Assembly: GCF_001724715.1 (NCBI RefSeq)
Contig: NZ_MEFG01000012.1
Coordinates: 1-64,000, forward strand
From: Sphingomonas sp. SCN 67-18
Lineage (GTDB): Bacteria > Pseudomonadota > Alphaproteobacteria > Sphingomonadales > Sphingomonadaceae
Direction: 5' to 3'
DNA length: 64,000 nucleotides
Shown here: in pieces, positions 18,011-28,400 of the stretch
Layout of the letters: each line of letters opens with the position of its first letter
Numbering within the stretch: the first letter of the stretch is position 1
Position numbers and translations under genes: made by a program
The notes under the pieces: generated by a model
Told to the model about the DNA's origin: nothing
What the model saw: only the letters and a program-made list of their open reading frames with translations
Database searches by the model: none

Positions 18011-18907
18011 CTATTGATACAGCGACCCGGCGTTGACCACCGGCTGGGTGTCGCGTTCCGAACACAGCACCACCATCAGGTTGGAGACCATCGCCGCGCG
18101 CCGCTCATCGTCCAGTTCCACGACATCCTTGGCGGAAAGCAGGTCCAGCGCGGTCTCGACCATGCCCACCGCGCCTTCGACCAGCGCCTGCCGCGCGGCC
18201 ACCACCGCCTCCGCCTGCTGACGCCGCAGCATCGCCTGCGCGATTTCCGGCGCATAAGCGAGATGGGTGAGCCGGCATTCGTCGATCGTCATGCCCGCCG
18301 CGCTCACCCGGTCCTGCAATTCCTTGCGCAGTTCATCGCTGATCAGGTCATGATCGCCGCGCAGCGTCACCTGATCGTGGGTGAAATCGTCATAGGGGTA
18401 GCGCGACCCGATCGCCCGCACCGCCGATTCGATCTGGACGTGGATGAACGCCTTGTAGTCGTCGACATCGAACAGGGCCTGCGCGGTATCGGTGACCCGC
18501 CACACCACGTTGGATGCGATTTCGATGGGGTTGCCGCGCAGATCGTTCACCTTCAGCCGCTCCGAGGTGATGTTGTGGACGCGCACCGAGATCTTGCTGC
18601 GCGTCATCCACGGCCAGATCCAGCGCAGACCGGACTCCCGGTCAGTGCCCCGATAGGCGCCGAACAGGAGGATCGCCGCCGCCTGATTGGGCTGGATCAG
18701 GTAGAAACCGCTGAGGATGAGCAGGATGCCCGTCACCCCGACGACGAAGGTCGCCAGCCCCGGCAGATCGACCGCGCCGTCCGTGAAGGAGATGAACCCG
18801 GCCACGGCGAGCGCCGCCGCGACCAGGAGAAGCAGCAGCATGCCGTAGCCGCCGGATGTACTGGCCGGCCGTTCCCGGCTGGCATTCAATGCGTTCGAAT
18901 CGACCAT
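18011..18907 (-). CDS. SPFH/Band 7 domain membrane protein
   Basis: 298 residues. Start chosen at MVDS because GGAGGA lies 4 bases before it; an ATG four codons upstream would put the ribosome site inside the coding region. Two N-terminal membrane helices (about 22-41 and 49-70) are followed by an SPFH/PHB domain ([19 protein letters not shown], then [23 protein letters not shown]) and a helical coiled-coil with [17 protein letters not shown] proteins form oligomeric membrane scaffolds. First gene of the three-gene unit with the RHH and small membrane proteins. Confidence 0.9.
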   Translation of the reverse strand: MVDSNALNASRERPASTSGGYGMLLLLLVAAALAVAGFISFTDGAVDLPGLATFVVGVTGILLILSGFYLIQPNQAAAILLFGAYRGTDRESGLRWIWPWMTRSKISVRVHNITSERLKVNDLRGNPIEIASNVVWRVTDTAQALFDVDDYKAFIHVQIESAVRAIGSRYPYDDFTHDQVTLRGDHDLISDELRKELQDRVSAAGMTIDECRLTHLAYAPEIAQAMLRRQQAEAVVAARQALVEGAVGMVETALDLLSAKDVVELDDERRAAMVSNLMVVLCSERDTQPVVNAGSLYQ

Positions 18908-18921
18908 CGATTCCTCCATAA

Positions 18922-18945
18922 ATTATGATATCATATTTATATCGG
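18922..18945 (-). promoter_or_regulatory. AT-rich palindrome, candidate RHH operator/promoter
   Basis: Contains the perfect 12-base palindrome TATGATATCATA (18925-18936) extended imperfectly, plus a further TATATC at 18940-18945 that echoes the palindrome's GATATC half about 12 bases away. Almost pure A/T here stands out in this G+C-rich DNA. It sits just before the SPFH ribosome site. Positioned as an operator for the RHH protein of the same operon, and may include the -10 element. Confidence 0.5.
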
Positions 18946-19018
18946 AAATCCGGGCAGTCAAGCCTGTCTTATGATTGGGAAAATCCGGGGCGGAGCGCGC
19001 TGTGCGCCGATCCAATGG

Positions 19019-19053
19019 AAAAGGCCGCCGGCGCGGGAGCGCCGACGGCCTTT
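19019..19053 (-). terminator. Rho-independent terminator after pal
   Basis: On the minus strand a 15-base stem (AAAGGCCGTCGGCGC pairing with GCGCCGGCGGCCTTT, one wobble) with a four-base loop is followed by a short T-run (TTTTCC). It lies 20 bases after the pal stop codon, closing the long ruv-tol-pal cluster. Confidence 0.85.
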
Positions 19054-19072
19054 CACCGGCGGACGGTTGCGA

Positions 19073-19597
19073 TCAGTGCAGGGTGACCGTCACCGCGCGG
19101 CGGTTCTGCGCCCAGGCGGACTCGTCGGAGCCGAGCGCCTCCGGCCGTTCCTTGCCGTAGCTGATCGTGGTGATCCGGCTTGCGGCGACCCCGGCCGCGG
19201 CCAGATAGTTCTTCGCGGAATTGGCCCGGCGATCCCCCAGCGCCAGGTTATATTCGCGCGTGCCGCGTTCGTCGGCATGGCCTTCGATGGTGATGCGGAC
19301 ATTGGGATACTGGTTCAGCCATGCCGCCTGGCTGTCGAGGATCGACCGCGCCTGGCTGTCGATGTCCGAACTGTCGGTGGCGAACAGCACGCGATCGGCC
19401 GACACCTTCGCCAGGAAGTCCTCGCGCGATCCGGGGACCGGCCCGGTCTGCACCTGCGCCGGCGGCGCGGGCGTGGTTTCGGGCGGTTGGGTGGACTGCT
19501 GCGGAGCGGGCGGAATCTGTTCCGGCGCCTTCTTGGCGCAGCCCGCGACTGCGACAAGCGCAGCCCCCGCCAGGATCAGCTTGGTCGTCTTGAGCAT
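19073..19597 (-). CDS. pal: Peptidoglycan-associated lipoprotein Pal
   Basis: 174 residues. Signal peptide with lipobox VAGC (Cys20 to be lipidated), a proline-rich linker (~28-55), then an OmpA-like peptidoglycan-binding domain with LFATDSSDID, IEGHADERGTREYN and LGDRRAN. Anchors the outer membrane to peptidoglycan and works with TolB during constriction. Last in the tol cluster, 90 bases after tolB, with its own good ribosome site (AAAGGAGA), a possible separate promoter and a terminator behind. Confidence 0.97.
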   Translation of the reverse strand: MLKTTKLILAGAALVAVAGCAKKAPEQIPPAPQQSTQPPETTPAPPAQVQTGPVPGSREDFLAKVSADRVLFATDSSDIDSQARSILDSQAAWLNQYPNVRITIEGHADERGTREYNLALGDRRANSAKNYLAAAGVAASRITTISYGKERPEALGSDESAWAQNRRAVTVTLH

Positions 19598-19647
19598 GGT
19601 CGTTCTCCTTTGAAAATTGGCTCGGCCGCCCCTGTTTCGACCCGCTC

Positions 19648-19676
19648 ATCGTCGCGGCATGTCGTTACGGGGTCAA
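19648..19676 (-). promoter_or_regulatory. Possible separate promoter for pal
   Basis: On the minus strand TTGACC (19676-19671) and GACGAT (19653-19648) are 17 bases apart in the tolB-pal gap. The -35 is good, the -10 weak. An extra promoter would suit the known high abundance of Pal relative to the other Tol proteins. Confidence 0.35.
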
Positions 19677-19687
19677 CCCGAAAGTCG

Positions 19688-21004
19688 TTACGGCAACAAC
19701 GGTCCCCAGGCCGGATCGGATCCATCGAGCGGCGTCGGGATGCGTCTTTCGTTCACGCCGGTGAGGTCGACCGACCACAGATCGGCCTTGCCCGATCCCT
19801 GCGCGGTGCGGAAAAACATGAGGACACGGCCATTTGGCGACCAGGTGGGCCCTTCATCCTGCCAGGCGTCGGTCAGCAGCTTCTCGTCGCCGCCGGAGGG
19901 CGTCATCGTGCCGATGCGGAAACCGCCGCCGATCTTGGTGAAGGCGATCAGATCCCCCTTCGGGCTCCAGACAGGCGTGGCATAGCGCCCGCCGCCGAAG
20001 CTGATCCGCTGCTGGTTCGACCCGTCGGCGTTCATCACATAGATTTGCTGCCCGCCGGATCGGTCGCTTTCGAACACGATCCGGCTGCCGTCCGGGGAAT
20101 AGCTGCCGCCGGTATCGATACCGGGCGATGTGGTGAGCCGCTGCGCGGTGCCGCCATTGGCGCCGATGCGGTAAAGGTCGGTATTGCCGCCCGTCGCCAT
20201 CGAGAAAAGGATGTAGCGGCCGTCCGGCGAGAAGCGCGGCGCGAAGGTGAGGCTGGCGCCCTCCACGATCAGCCTCTGCCGCCCGGAGCCGACATCATAG
20301 GTGTAGACGCGCGGCCGATCGTTGGCGAAGCTCATATAGACGATCGTCTGCTCATTGGGCGAGAAGCGCGGGGTGAGGACGATATTCTGGCCGTTGGTCA
20401 GGAAGCGGTGGTTTGCGCCGTCCTGGTCCATGATCGCCAGCCGCTTGATGCGCCGGTTCTTGGGCCCGGTTTCGGACACATAGGCGACGCGGCTGTCGAA
20501 ATAGGGACCTTCGCCGGTCAGCCGCGTATAGACGCTGTCCGCGCATTTATGCGCCGCGCGCCGCCAATATTGCGGCTGGACGATGAAGCCCTGCCGGGTC
20601 AGTTCCGCCTTGGAATAGACGTCATAAAGATAGCAGCCGACGGTGAGGGTGCCGTCCCCATTGGCGCGCACGAAACCCTGGACCAGCGCCTGCGCGCCGG
20701 TGCCCACCCAAAAGGGGAAATCCGGCTGGGTCACCTGTTCGAACCCCACCGGGCGCAACGAGCCGGGGCCGAGCGGCTTGAACAGGCCGCTGTTGCGCAG
20801 ATCGTCCGTCACCACCTGCGCCACCTGCCGGCCCAGCGCCGCGGTGTCGCCCGCCGCCGTATCCTGCGCTGCCGGCGTCGGCATCACCGGAATGGCGATG
20901 GGCATGGGCGACGAGATGCCGCCGGTGATATCGACGCGGATCGACTGGGCGGCCGCGGGGGCCGCGACCAGCGCCGCGATCAGGGTCATCAGGCGGTAAC
21001 GCAT
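19688..21004 (-). CDS. tolB: Tol-Pal system beta-propeller protein TolB
   Basis: 438 residues from [12 protein letters not shown], which opens a signal peptide cut after APAAA and has AGAGAGG upstream; an ATG seven codons earlier overlaps tolA and is the alternative. The N-terminal domain (to about 160) precedes a six-bladed propeller with repeated [23 protein letters not shown] and [11 protein letters not shown] units, as in TolB. Periplasmic; binds Pal and TolA. Lies between tolA and pal as in most proteobacteria. Confidence 0.96.
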   Translation of the reverse strand: MRYRLMTLIAALVAAPAAAQSIRVDITGGISSPMPIAIPVMPTPAAQDTAAGDTAALGRQVAQVVTDDLRNSGLFKPLGPGSLRPVGFEQVTQPDFPFWVGTGAQALVQGFVRANGDGTLTVGCYLYDVYSKAELTRQGFIVQPQYWRRAAHKCADSVYTRLTGEGPYFDSRVAYVSETGPKNRRIKRLAIMDQDGANHRFLTNGQNIVLTPRFSPNEQTIVYMSFANDRPRVYTYDVGSGRQRLIVEGASLTFAPRFSPDGRYILFSMATGGNTDLYRIGANGGTAQRLTTSPGIDTGGSYSPDGSRIVFESDRSGGQQIYVMNADGSNQQRISFGGGRYATPVWSPKGDLIAFTKIGGGFRIGTMTPSGGDEKLLTDAWQDEGPTWSPNGRVLMFFRTAQGSGKADLWSVDLTGVNERRIPTPLDGSDPAWGPLLP

Positions 21005-21021
21005 ACGCCATCCTCTCTTGG

Positions 21022-21858
21022 TCATGACAATTGCCCCGGAATGAAGCGAAGCTCGAAATCGTCCCAGCCGCCTTCATAAAGCTCGGCCGGCAGGCTGACC
21101 GGCGAGCAGCGCAGCACGGCGCGCCGGGCGATCTCCGCCATCTGCCGGGCATAGGAGCTGTTGCCGCCGGTGACGCCGGTCTGTTCCACCACTTCGGGCG
21201 CGACCGCCACCGATCCGTCCTTGCGATAGCGCAGGCGCAGTACGGTGTTGATGCTCATCGCCTCCGTCCCGGCCATCGACCCCAGCTCGTAGCAGGGCTT
21301 GAACTGGCGGAACAAGGCGCTCGCCAGCCCCGACATCGCCTGCGCGCCGATGGCGGAGGCGCGCGGCGTCTGGCCCCTGGCGCTGGTGGCCTGCGCGGCC
21401 AGCCCCTTGCGGAAATCCGCGCCGAGGCGCGATCCACGCTGCGGCTTGTCGGTGGCGGCCGCGGCACTGCCGCTGCTCTTGCTCTTGGCTTTCGATGCCT
21501 CCGCCTTGGGCGCGGGCCTGGGCGGCTCCGGCTTTGGCGGGGCCTTTGCCGCCGGCTTGGGCGGCGGGGCCGGTTCCGGCTTGGGCGGCGCGGGGGCGGG
21601 ATCGGGCTGGACAGCCTCCGGCGGGGCGGCGTCATCCGGCACGCCCAGTTCCGGCGCGACGCTTTCGGCCGGGTCTTCCGTCGCCGGCTCCGGGAAAGCG
21701 GATTTCAGGCCGATCTCGTCGACAAACTGGACCTCGACCGGATCGCTCTGCAGCCGCGACGGATTGGGCGTGGCGAGAAACCCGACGGACAGCAGCCCGA
21801 ACAGCACGACATGGCCGGTGATCGCCACCGCCAGTCCGGTGCTTTCCGTCCTATCCAT
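21022..21858 (-). CDS. tolA: TolA-like energy transducer
   Basis: 278 residues. One N-terminal membrane helix (about 9-29), then a long Pro/Ala/Lys-rich spanner (roughly 70-135) and a C-terminal globular domain ([11 protein letters not shown] to the end) resembling TonB/TolA C-termini, with two Cys that may pair. Links TolQR proton-driven motion in the inner membrane to TolB-Pal. The spanner is shorter and more proline-rich than in enteric TolA, as is common in sphingomonads. Identified as much by position as by sequence. Confidence 0.9.
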   Translation of the reverse strand: MDRTESTGLAVAITGHVVLFGLLSVGFLATPNPSRLQSDPVEVQFVDEIGLKSAFPEPATEDPAESVAPELGVPDDAAPPEAVQPDPAPAPPKPEPAPPPKPAAKAPPKPEPPRPAPKAEASKAKSKSSGSAAAATDKPQRGSRLGADFRKGLAAQATSARGQTPRASAIGAQAMSGLASALFRQFKPCYELGSMAGTEAMSINTVLRLRYRKDGSVAVAPEVVEQTGVTGGNSSYARQMAEIARRAVLRCSPVSLPAELYEGGWDDFELRFIPGQLS

Positions 21859-21888
21859 GCGGACGGACTCCAGGCAAGCCGCACGCCG

Positions 21889-22320
<432 letters not shown>

Positions 22321-23016
22321 TTACGCGTCCTGCTCCAGCTCGCGCGACAAGGTGGTGTGGAAACGGTCCGCGAACCGCCCCAGCCGCGCCTCCAGCCGGT
22401 CCAGCCCGTGCGAGAAGCGGTTATAGGCGATCACCGCCGGAATGGCGGCGAACAGGCCGATGGCAGTGGCGAACAGCGCCTCGGCAATGCCCGGCGCGAC
22501 GACGGCGATGCTGGAATTCTTTTCCGCCGCAATGGAGGTGAAGGCGCGCATGATGCCCCAGACGGTGCCGAACAGGCCGACGAAGGGGGCGACGCTGCCC
22601 ACCGTCGCCAGCACGTTCAGCCGCCCGGAAAGCCGGTCTATCTCCGCCGCGATGGCAGTGCCCATCGCCGTCGACAGGCGCGCGCGCGTGCCCTCCCGGT
22701 CGATGGTCCGTCCGCCGGTGGAGCGCCGCCATTCCAGCACCCCGGCGGAGAGCACCTGCGCGCTCGGCAATTCGGATTTGGCATGGGCCTCGTGGAACCG
22801 GTCGATATCGTCGGCTTTCCAGAAATCCTGCTCCAGTCGTTCGGATTCGCGCGCGGTGCGGCGCAGCTTAAGCCCGAAACCGACGATGATCGCCCAGGTC
22901 CAGATGCTTGCGAACAACAGTCCAAGCATCACGCCCTTCACCACCCAGTCGGCCTGAAGAAACAGCCCTATCGGAGACAGCGTGGCCGCATCGGCGTTTA
23001 CGAAGATCGCATCCAT
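22321..23016 (-). CDS. tolQ: Tol-Pal system protein TolQ
   Basis: 231 residues of the MotA/TolQ/ExbB family. Membrane segments at about 18-38, 135-155 and 172-192, with [23 protein letters not shown] covering the conserved TolQ signature and [17 protein letters not shown] the third helix. Forms the inner-membrane proton channel with TolR. First of tolQRAB, six bases after ybgC, the standard order. Confidence 0.96.
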   Translation of the reverse strand: MDAIFVNADAATLSPIGLFLQADWVVKGVMLGLLFASIWTWAIIVGFGLKLRRTARESERLEQDFWKADDIDRFHEAHAKSELPSAQVLSAGVLEWRRSTGGRTIDREGTRARLSTAMGTAIAAEIDRLSGRLNVLATVGSVAPFVGLFGTVWGIMRAFTSIAAEKNSSIAVVAPGIAEALFATAIGLFAAIPAVIAYNRFSHGLDRLEARLGRFADRFHTTLSRELEQDA

Positions 23017-23022
23017 CTTTGG

Positions 23023-23481
23023 CTAATCATCCTTCTGCAGCAACCGCTCGAAAATCTCCACCCAGGCGCGCGGCTGTCGCCTGGGCTTCCCATCGGACGA
23101 CAGGAACGCCGCGACGACTTGCGCGTCTGTCAGCACTTCCGCGCCGCGCCTGACTGTTTGATGAATGCGGCACGTCGCGGCGCGAATTTCGATCAATTTC
23201 GTCGCGACGACAAGGTCGTCGTCCAGCCGGGCGGGCCGAAGATAGCGGATGGTGAGGTCCGCCACCGCGTAAACCCCTGTGCCGCCATCAAAGGTTGCGC
23301 GCTGGTCTATCCCCGCCACGCGCAGCATGTCGGAACGGGCACGCTCCATGAAGCGCAGATAATTGGCGTGATAGACGATGCCGGAAAGGTCGGTGTCCTC
23401 GAAATAGACGCGCAGCGGGAAGCGGTGCTCCGTCCCGACGAAGCGGCCCGTGCGCGGCAGGTCCTGAGCATCGATCGTCAT
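23023..23481 (-). CDS. ybgC: Tol-Pal-associated acyl-CoA thioesterase YbgC
   Basis: 152 residues, 4-hydroxybenzoyl-CoA thioesterase-type hotdog fold. The YbgC signature FEDTDLSGIVYHANYLRFMERAR region starts at about residue 27, including the catalytic aspartate and Tyr-His pair. The ATG chosen is the family-like start; a long upstream open extension overlaps ruvB antisense-free sequence but has no homology. Hydrolyses short acyl-CoA or acyl-ACP and is conserved next to tolQ across proteobacteria. Confidence 0.94.
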   Translation of the reverse strand: MTIDAQDLPRTGRFVGTEHRFPLRVYFEDTDLSGIVYHANYLRFMERARSDMLRVAGIDQRATFDGGTGVYAVADLTIRYLRPARLDDDLVVATKLIEIRAATCRIHQTVRRGAEVLTDAQVVAAFLSSDGKPRRQPRAWVEIFERLLQKDD

Positions 23482-23533
23482 CCTGCCCGGCCATAGCCCG
23501 CGATTCCCGCCGATGAAAGGCGGTTCCCGAAGG

Positions 23534-24553
23534 CTATTTCCCGTCGAACAGCCCGTCCTGCGCGCCCGGCGGCGGGTTGAGCCCCAGATGCGTCCAGGCG
23601 CGGCCGTTGAGGCAGCGTCCGCGCGCGGTGCGGGCGATAAGCCCCAGTTGCAGCAGATAGGGCTCAATCACGTCCTCGATGGTGTCGCGCGGTTCGGAAA
23701 GGCCGGCGGCCAGCGTTTCCACCCCCACCGGGCCGCCGCGATAGATGTCCGCGATCATCATCAGATAGCGCCGGTCCATCGCGTCGAGGCCCAGCGCGTC
23801 GACTTCCAGCCGGTTCAGCGCCGCATCGGCCACCCCGGCATCGACGCTGGGCGCACCGGCGACGGTCGCGAAATCGCGCACCCGGCGGAGCAGCCGCCCC
23901 GCGATGCGCGGCGTGCCGCGCGAGCGCCTGGCGATCTCCAGGGCGCCGTCCGCGGTGAGCGCCATGCCCAACAGTCCGGCGGCGCGGCCGATCACCTGCT
24001 CCAGCTCGGCATGGGTGTAGAAATGCAGCCGCACCGGGATACCGAACCGGTCGCGCAGCGGCGTGGTGAGCAGCCCCTGCCGCGTCGTCGCACCCACCAA
24101 AGTGAATTTGGGCAGATCGATCCTGACCGAGCGCGCCGACGGCCCCTCGCCGATCATGATGTCGAGCGCGCGGTCCTCCATCGCCGGATAGAGAATCTCC
24201 TCCACGGCGGGCGCGAGGCGGTGAATCTCGTCGATGAAGAGGACGTCGCCATCCTCCAGATTGGTGAGCAGCGCGGCCAGATCGCCCGCTTTGGCGATCA
24301 CCGGGCCGCTGGTTGAGCGGAAACCGACGCCAAGCTCGCGCGCCACGATCTGCGCCAGCGTGGTCTTGCCAAGCCCCGGCGGGCCGAAGAACAATACATG
24401 ATCCAGCGCGTCGCCCCGCGCCCGGGCCGCCTCGATGAAGATGCGTAGATTGTCCCGCGCCGCCGCCTGCCCGACGAACTCGGCCAGCGACCTGGGCCGC
24501 AATGCGGCGTCGGCATCCTCGGGGGTGCGGTGCGGGACGGTGAGATCGGTCAT
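23534..24553 (-). CDS. ruvB: Holliday junction helicase subunit RuvB
   Basis: 339 residues. AAA+ motor driving branch migration on RuvA-bound junctions. Walker [10 protein letters not shown] at 57-65, Walker B LFIDEIH, sensor motif [10 protein letters not shown] and the C-terminal winged helix with [17 protein letters not shown]. The ATG at [13 protein letters not shown] is right; a longer frame upstream overlaps ruvA. Third of ruvC-ruvA-ruvB, 10 bases after ruvA. Confidence 0.97.
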   Translation of the reverse strand: MTDLTVPHRTPEDADAALRPRSLAEFVGQAAARDNLRIFIEAARARGDALDHVLFFGPPGLGKTTLAQIVARELGVGFRSTSGPVIAKAGDLAALLTNLEDGDVLFIDEIHRLAPAVEEILYPAMEDRALDIMIGEGPSARSVRIDLPKFTLVGATTRQGLLTTPLRDRFGIPVRLHFYTHAELEQVIGRAAGLLGMALTADGALEIARRSRGTPRIAGRLLRRVRDFATVAGAPSVDAGVADAALNRLEVDALGLDAMDRRYLMMIADIYRGGPVGVETLAAGLSEPRDTIEDVIEPYLLQLGLIARTARGRCLNGRAWTHLGLNPPPGAQDGLFDGK

Positions 24554-24563
24554 CGGCGGGCCA

Positions 24564-25163
24564 TCACTTCGCTGCCTTTTTGAGCGCGGTGCGGACCAGC
24601 GCGTCCAGCGTCGCCGCCGGGCCGAGTTCCTCCTGCGCGGCAGCCACCGCCGCGCTGGCCTCGCCGGGCCTGAAGCCGAGGCCGGTGAGCGCGGCCACGG
24701 CGTCGCCCAGCGGGCCGGAGGCGGCGGACAGCGCCGTGCCACCGCCCGCAATGCCGCCGAGCGCGCCGGCCTTGTCCCGCAATTCGTTGCAGATGCGCTG
24801 CGCCAGTTTCGGCCCGACGCCGTTGGCCCGGGCGATCATCGCGCTGTCGCCGCCGGCCAGCGCGCGCTGGAGATCGGCGATTTCCAGTGCCGAGAGGATC
24901 GCCAGCGCCACCTTTGCACCGACGCCCTGCACGCTGGTGAGCAGGCGGAACCAGTCCCGCTCCTCGGCCCGGGCGAAGCCGAGCAGGCGGAGGAAATCCT
25001 CGCCGACCAGCATTTCGGTGTGGACGGTGACGGTGCCGCCGACCGCGCCCAGCGCGTCCAGCGTGCGCGCCGACGCCTCGACCAGATAGCCGACGCCGCC
25101 GACGTCGATCACCGCATGGCCCGCGCCGCTCGAATCCAGCCGCCCCGTCAGTTTCGCGATCAT
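24564..25163 (-). CDS. ruvA: Holliday junction branch migration subunit RuvA
   Basis: 199 residues, normal length. N-terminal OB fold ([10 protein letters not shown] ... [13 protein letters not shown]), two helix-hairpin-helix motifs ([17 protein letters not shown] and [17 protein letters not shown]), and the flexible linker then C-terminal domain III ([16 protein letters not shown]) that contacts RuvB. Tetramers cradle the four-way junction. Lies 39 bases after ruvC. Confidence 0.97.
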   Translation of the reverse strand: MIAKLTGRLDSSGAGHAVIDVGGVGYLVEASARTLDALGAVGGTVTVHTEMLVGEDFLRLLGFARAEERDWFRLLTSVQGVGAKVALAILSALEIADLQRALAGGDSAMIARANGVGPKLAQRICNELRDKAGALGGIAGGGTALSAASGPLGDAVAALTGLGFRPGEASAAVAAAQEELGPAATLDALVRTALKKAAK

Positions 25164-25202
25164 GCCCCGTGCCTAGCGCGGGGAGAACGAAAAGGGAATC
25201 GC

Positions 25203-25673
25203 TTATCGCGGGCGGTGATGGGCGTGGGCGATGGCGACGGCCAGCGCATCCGCCGCGTCAGCGCCCGCCACCTTCGCGCCGGGCAGCAGCACGCGCAGCA
25301 TGGCCTGCACCTGCTCCTTGGCTGCGCCGCCGGTGCCGACGATCGCCTTCTTGACGAGCCGGGGCGCATATTCGGTGACCGGCAGGCCGCCGCGCGCGCA
25401 GGCGAGGAGCGCGACGCCGCGGGCATGGGCCAGCTTCAGCGTCGACTGGGGGTTGTCGTTGACGAACACCTCCTCGACCGCCGCGCAATCGGGCGCGTGA
25501 TCGGCGATCACCGCCGCCAGCACGCTGTCGAGATGGGCCAGCCGGTCGGGCAGCGCGGCCCGGGCGTCCGTCTTCACCTGGCCGTTGGCGACATGGCCGA
25601 TGCGGCTACCCTCGACGCGGATGACGCCCCAGCCGGTGCAGCTCAGCGACGGATCGAGGCCGAGGACCAGCAA
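25203..25673 (-). CDS. ruvC: Crossover junction endodeoxyribonuclease RuvC
   Basis: 156 residues, RNase H-like resolvase that nicks Holliday junctions symmetrically. Acidic active-site residues are visible: D7 in GLDPSL, E67 in AVEEVFV, and aspartates in [11 protein letters not shown]. The only sensible start is TTG, separated from the yebC stop by a single base, so its translation is probably fed by yebC re-initiation. Order yebC-ruvC-ruvA-ruvB is common in alphaproteobacteria. Confidence 0.95.
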   Translation of the reverse strand: MLVLGLDPSLSCTGWGVIRVEGSRIGHVANGQVKTDARAALPDRLAHLDSVLAAVIADHAPDCAAVEEVFVNDNPQSTLKLAHARGVALLACARGGLPVTEYAPRLVKKAIVGTGGAAKEQVQAMLRVLLPGAKVAGADAADALAVAIAHAHHRPR

Positions 25674-25674
25674 T

Positions 25675-26418
25675 TTAGCCCAGCCGCTCCATCACCTCGT
25701 CGGGCACGTCATAATTGCCCCACACGGTCTGCACGTCGTCATCGTCGTCCAGCGCGTCGATCAGCTTCAGCAGGTTGGCGGCATCCGCCTCGCCCACCGT
25801 CACCATCGTCTGCGGCCGCCAGGCGAGCTTGGCGCCTTCCGCCTCACCCAGCACCGGCTCGAGCGCGCGGGCGACCTCGTGGAGCGATTCCTGCGCGGTC
25901 CAGATCTCATGGCCGTCGTCGCTTGAGGCGACATCCTCCGCGCCGGCTTCCAGCGCCGCCTCGAACACCGCATCGGCGCTGCCCGCGCCCGCCGGGTAGC
26001 TGATCAGCCCCAGTCGGTCGAACCCGTGGCTGACCGCGCCGGAAGCGCCCAGATTGCCGCCATTTTTCGACACGGCTGTGCGCACGTTGGTGGCGGTGCG
26101 ATTACGGTTGTCGGTGAGCGTCTCGATGATCAGCGAGACGCCGCCGGGGCCGAAGCCTTCATAGCGCACTTCTTCGTAATTTTCGCCGCCGCCACCCGCG
26201 CCCTTGCTGATCGAGCGATCGATATTGTCCTTGGGCATACCGCCCTGCCGCGCCGCGATGATCGCCGCGCGCAGCCGGGCATTGGCGTTGGGATCCGGCA
26301 GGCCGGCCTTGGCCGCCACCGTGATTTCGCGGCTCAGCTTGGAAAACAGGGCGGACCGTTTTTTGTCCTGCGCGCCCTTGCGGTGCATGATGTTCTTGAA
26401 CTTGGAATGGCCGGCCAT
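25675..26418 (-). CDS. YebC/PmpR family regulatory or translation factor
   Basis: 247 residues. [20 protein letters not shown] is the invariant N-terminus of the family, followed by [23 protein letters not shown] and the [19 protein letters not shown] block. YebC proteins were described as transcription regulators and more recently linked to relief of ribosome stalling; which applies here is not decidable from sequence. Stop TAA is one base before the ruvC TTG. Start ATG is preceded by a short gap from gapR. Confidence 0.95.
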   Translation of the reverse strand: MAGHSKFKNIMHRKGAQDKKRSALFSKLSREITVAAKAGLPDPNANARLRAAIIAARQGGMPKDNIDRSISKGAGGGGENYEEVRYEGFGPGGVSLIIETLTDNRNRTATNVRTAVSKNGGNLGASGAVSHGFDRLGLISYPAGAGSADAVFEAALEAGAEDVASSDDGHEIWTAQESLHEVARALEPVLGEAEGAKLAWRPQTMVTVGEADAANLLKLIDALDDDDDVQTVWGNYDVPDEVMERLG

Positions 26419-26448
26419 AGGCAATGTCTCCGTCGGTTGCAGCGCGCC

Positions 26449-26688
26449 TTATTGCAGGCCGAGCGCCGCCTTGTAGGTGTCCAGCAGCGCTTCCGCCTCG
26501 TCGCGCGCATCCTTCTCCATCTTGCGCAGCCGCACGATGGCCCGCATCGTCTTGGTGTCATAGCCGTTGGCCTTGGCTTCGGCATAGACGTCCTTGATGT
26601 CGTCGGCGGTGCCTTTTTTCTCTTCCTCGAGCCGCTCGATCCGTTCGATGAACAGGCGAAGCTGGTCGGCCGCGACGATGTCACTCAT
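26449..26688 (-). CDS. gapR: GapR-type nucleoid protein (DUF2312)
   Basis: 79 residues, almost entirely helical, with [20 protein letters not shown] forming the dimerising coiled coil and [19 protein letters not shown] the basic DNA-binding segment. In Caulobacter GapR clamps over-twisted DNA ahead of polymerases and forks and aids topoisomerases. Length and motifs match. It is the first gene of the long minus-strand cluster, 30 bases before yebC, divergent from pyk. Confidence 0.93.
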   Translation of the reverse strand: MSDIVAADQLRLFIERIERLEEEKKGTADDIKDVYAEAKANGYDTKTMRAIVRLRKMEKDARDEAEALLDTYKAALGLQ

Positions 26689-26833
26689 GCAAATGCTCCC
26701 GCTGGATAGTGGCCCGATGGGCGTGGGCTGTGCGTCTAGGCGAGCACGGGCGATTCCTCAACCGCCCGCCGCCGCGCCGGTGCGATTTTCACGCCGACGT
26801 TGATATTGATCTCGCTGCACGAACCGCTAAGCC

Positions 26834-26849
26834 CGCCTTGCATAAGGCG
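26834..26849 (+). promoter_or_regulatory. Hairpin abutting the pyk ribosome site
   Basis: CGCCTT (26834-26839), loop GCAT, AAGGCG (26844-26849): a perfect 6-base-pair stem. The last stem base is also the first base of GAGGAG (26849-26854), the ribosome site of pyk. Could modulate access to the site or protect the 5' end; no known riboswitch recognised. Confidence 0.4.
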
Positions 26850-26859
26850 AGGAGCCAGA

Positions 26860-28314
26860 GTGAGCATCACCATCATCCCCCGATCCCGCAAGGTCCGCAT
26901 TCTGGCGACGCTTGGCCCCGCCAGCCGATCGCCGGAGATGATCGAGAAACTCTATCGCGCCGGCGCGGATGCGTTCCGCGTCAATATGAGCCATGGCGCG
27001 CAGGCGGATCACGCCGCCACCATCAAGACCATCCGGGGGCTGGAAAAGGCGCTGGGCCGCCCGTCGACCATCCTGGTCGACCTGCAGGGGCCCAAGCTGC
27101 GCGTCGGCGCGTTCGCTGACGGCGTCGCGATGCTGAAGACCGGCGACGCCTTCACGCTCGATCGCGATCCCGAACCCGGCGACACCCGCCGCGTCTGCCT
27201 GCCCCACCGCGAGCTTTTCGAGGTGCTGGACGTCGGCACGCGGCTGTTGCTGGATGACGGCAAGGTGGTGCTCCGCGTCACCGCGCGCGACACCGACCGC
27301 ATCGACACCCGCGTCGAGGTGGGCGGCGCGCTGTCCAACAACAAGGGGCTGAACGTGCCCGACGTGGTGGTGCCGATGGCGGCGCTGACCAAGAAGGACC
27401 GGTCCGACCTCGCCTTCGCGCTGGATCAGGGCGTCGACTGGGTGGCGCTCAGCTTCGTGCAGCGGCCCGAGGACGTGGCCGAGGCCCGCCGGCTGATCGA
27501 CGGGCGCGCCTCGCTGCTCGCCAAGATCGAGAAGCCGGCGGCGATCGAGCGGCTCGATTCCATCCTGGAGCTGGCCGACGCGGTGATGGTGGCGCGTGGC
27601 GACCTGGGCGTGGAGCTGCCCCCGCAGGACGTGCCGCCGATGCAGAAACGGATCGTCGAGAGCGCCCGGCGGCTGGGCCGGCCGGTGGTGGTCGCCACCC
27701 AGATGCTCGAATCGATGATAAAGGCGCCCACGCCGACGCGGGCCGAAGTGTCCGACGTGGCCACCGCCATTTACGACGGCGCGGACGCGATCATGCTGTC
27801 GGCGGAAAGCGCGGCGGGCGACTGGCCGGAAGAATCGGTGGCGATGATGAACAGCATCGCCGAGGCGGTGGAGCGCGATCCCGGTTATCAGGCGCGCATC
27901 CACTTCACCGTCACCCGGCCCGACCCGACCACCGCCGACGCGCTGGCAGAAGCCGCCAGCTCGATCGCCAACACGGTGTCGGCGTCCGCCATCATCTGCT
28001 TCACGGCGTCCGGCTCCACCGCCCGCCGCGTGGCGCGCGAACGGCCGGCGGTGCCGCTGCTGGTGCTGACGCCCAAGCTGGAAACGGCGCGGCGGCTGGG
28101 CCTGCAATGGGGCGTCCACGCGGTCCACACCCGCGACATCGGCTCGTTCGAGGAAATGGTGGCCAAGGCGAAGCGCATGGCGCTGCGCCACGGCATCGCC
28201 GTGGCCGGGGACCGGGTGATCGTGATCGCCGGCGTTCCCTTCGGCACGCCCGGATCCACCAACATGCTCCATGTCGTCCGCCTGAGCGGCGACGAGCTGA
28301 AGGACCGGACCTAG
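26860..28314 (+). CDS. pyk: Pyruvate kinase
   Basis: 484 residues from a GTG with GAGGAG six bases before it; an upstream start would add 20 residues across the hairpin and ribosome site. Converts phosphoenolpyruvate and ADP to pyruvate and ATP. Seen: KVRILATLGPAS, AFRVNMSHG, VDLQGPKLRVG, LAKIEKPAAIERL with the catalytic lysine, MVARGDLGVELP and ATQMLESMI. C-terminal allosteric domain present. Divergent from gapR. Confidence 0.97.
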   Translation: MSITIIPRSRKVRILATLGPASRSPEMIEKLYRAGADAFRVNMSHGAQADHAATIKTIRGLEKALGRPSTILVDLQGPKLRVGAFADGVAMLKTGDAFTLDRDPEPGDTRRVCLPHRELFEVLDVGTRLLLDDGKVVLRVTARDTDRIDTRVEVGGALSNNKGLNVPDVVVPMAALTKKDRSDLAFALDQGVDWVALSFVQRPEDVAEARRLIDGRASLLAKIEKPAAIERLDSILELADAVMVARGDLGVELPPQDVPPMQKRIVESARRLGRPVVVATQMLESMIKAPTPTRAEVSDVATAIYDGADAIMLSAESAAGDWPEESVAMMNSIAEAVERDPGYQARIHFTVTRPDPTTADALAEAASSIANTVSASAIICFTASGSTARRVARERPAVPLLVLTPKLETARRLGLQWGVHAVHTRDIGSFEEMVAKAKRMALRHGIAVAGDRVIVIAGVPFGTPGSTNMLHVVRLSGDELKDRT

Positions 28315-28400
28315 GCCGCAGCGCCATTCAGCCCCGGCGGGCCGCGCATGACATACTTGCGCGCTTGCGGCGTTGACGCGCCATCGGCCCGTTGCGTTTC

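Noticed and set aside
18971-21079. Open frame of about 700 codons opposite pal and tolB
   Set aside because: Crosses the pal terminator and two confident genes; composition is that of a shadow frame.
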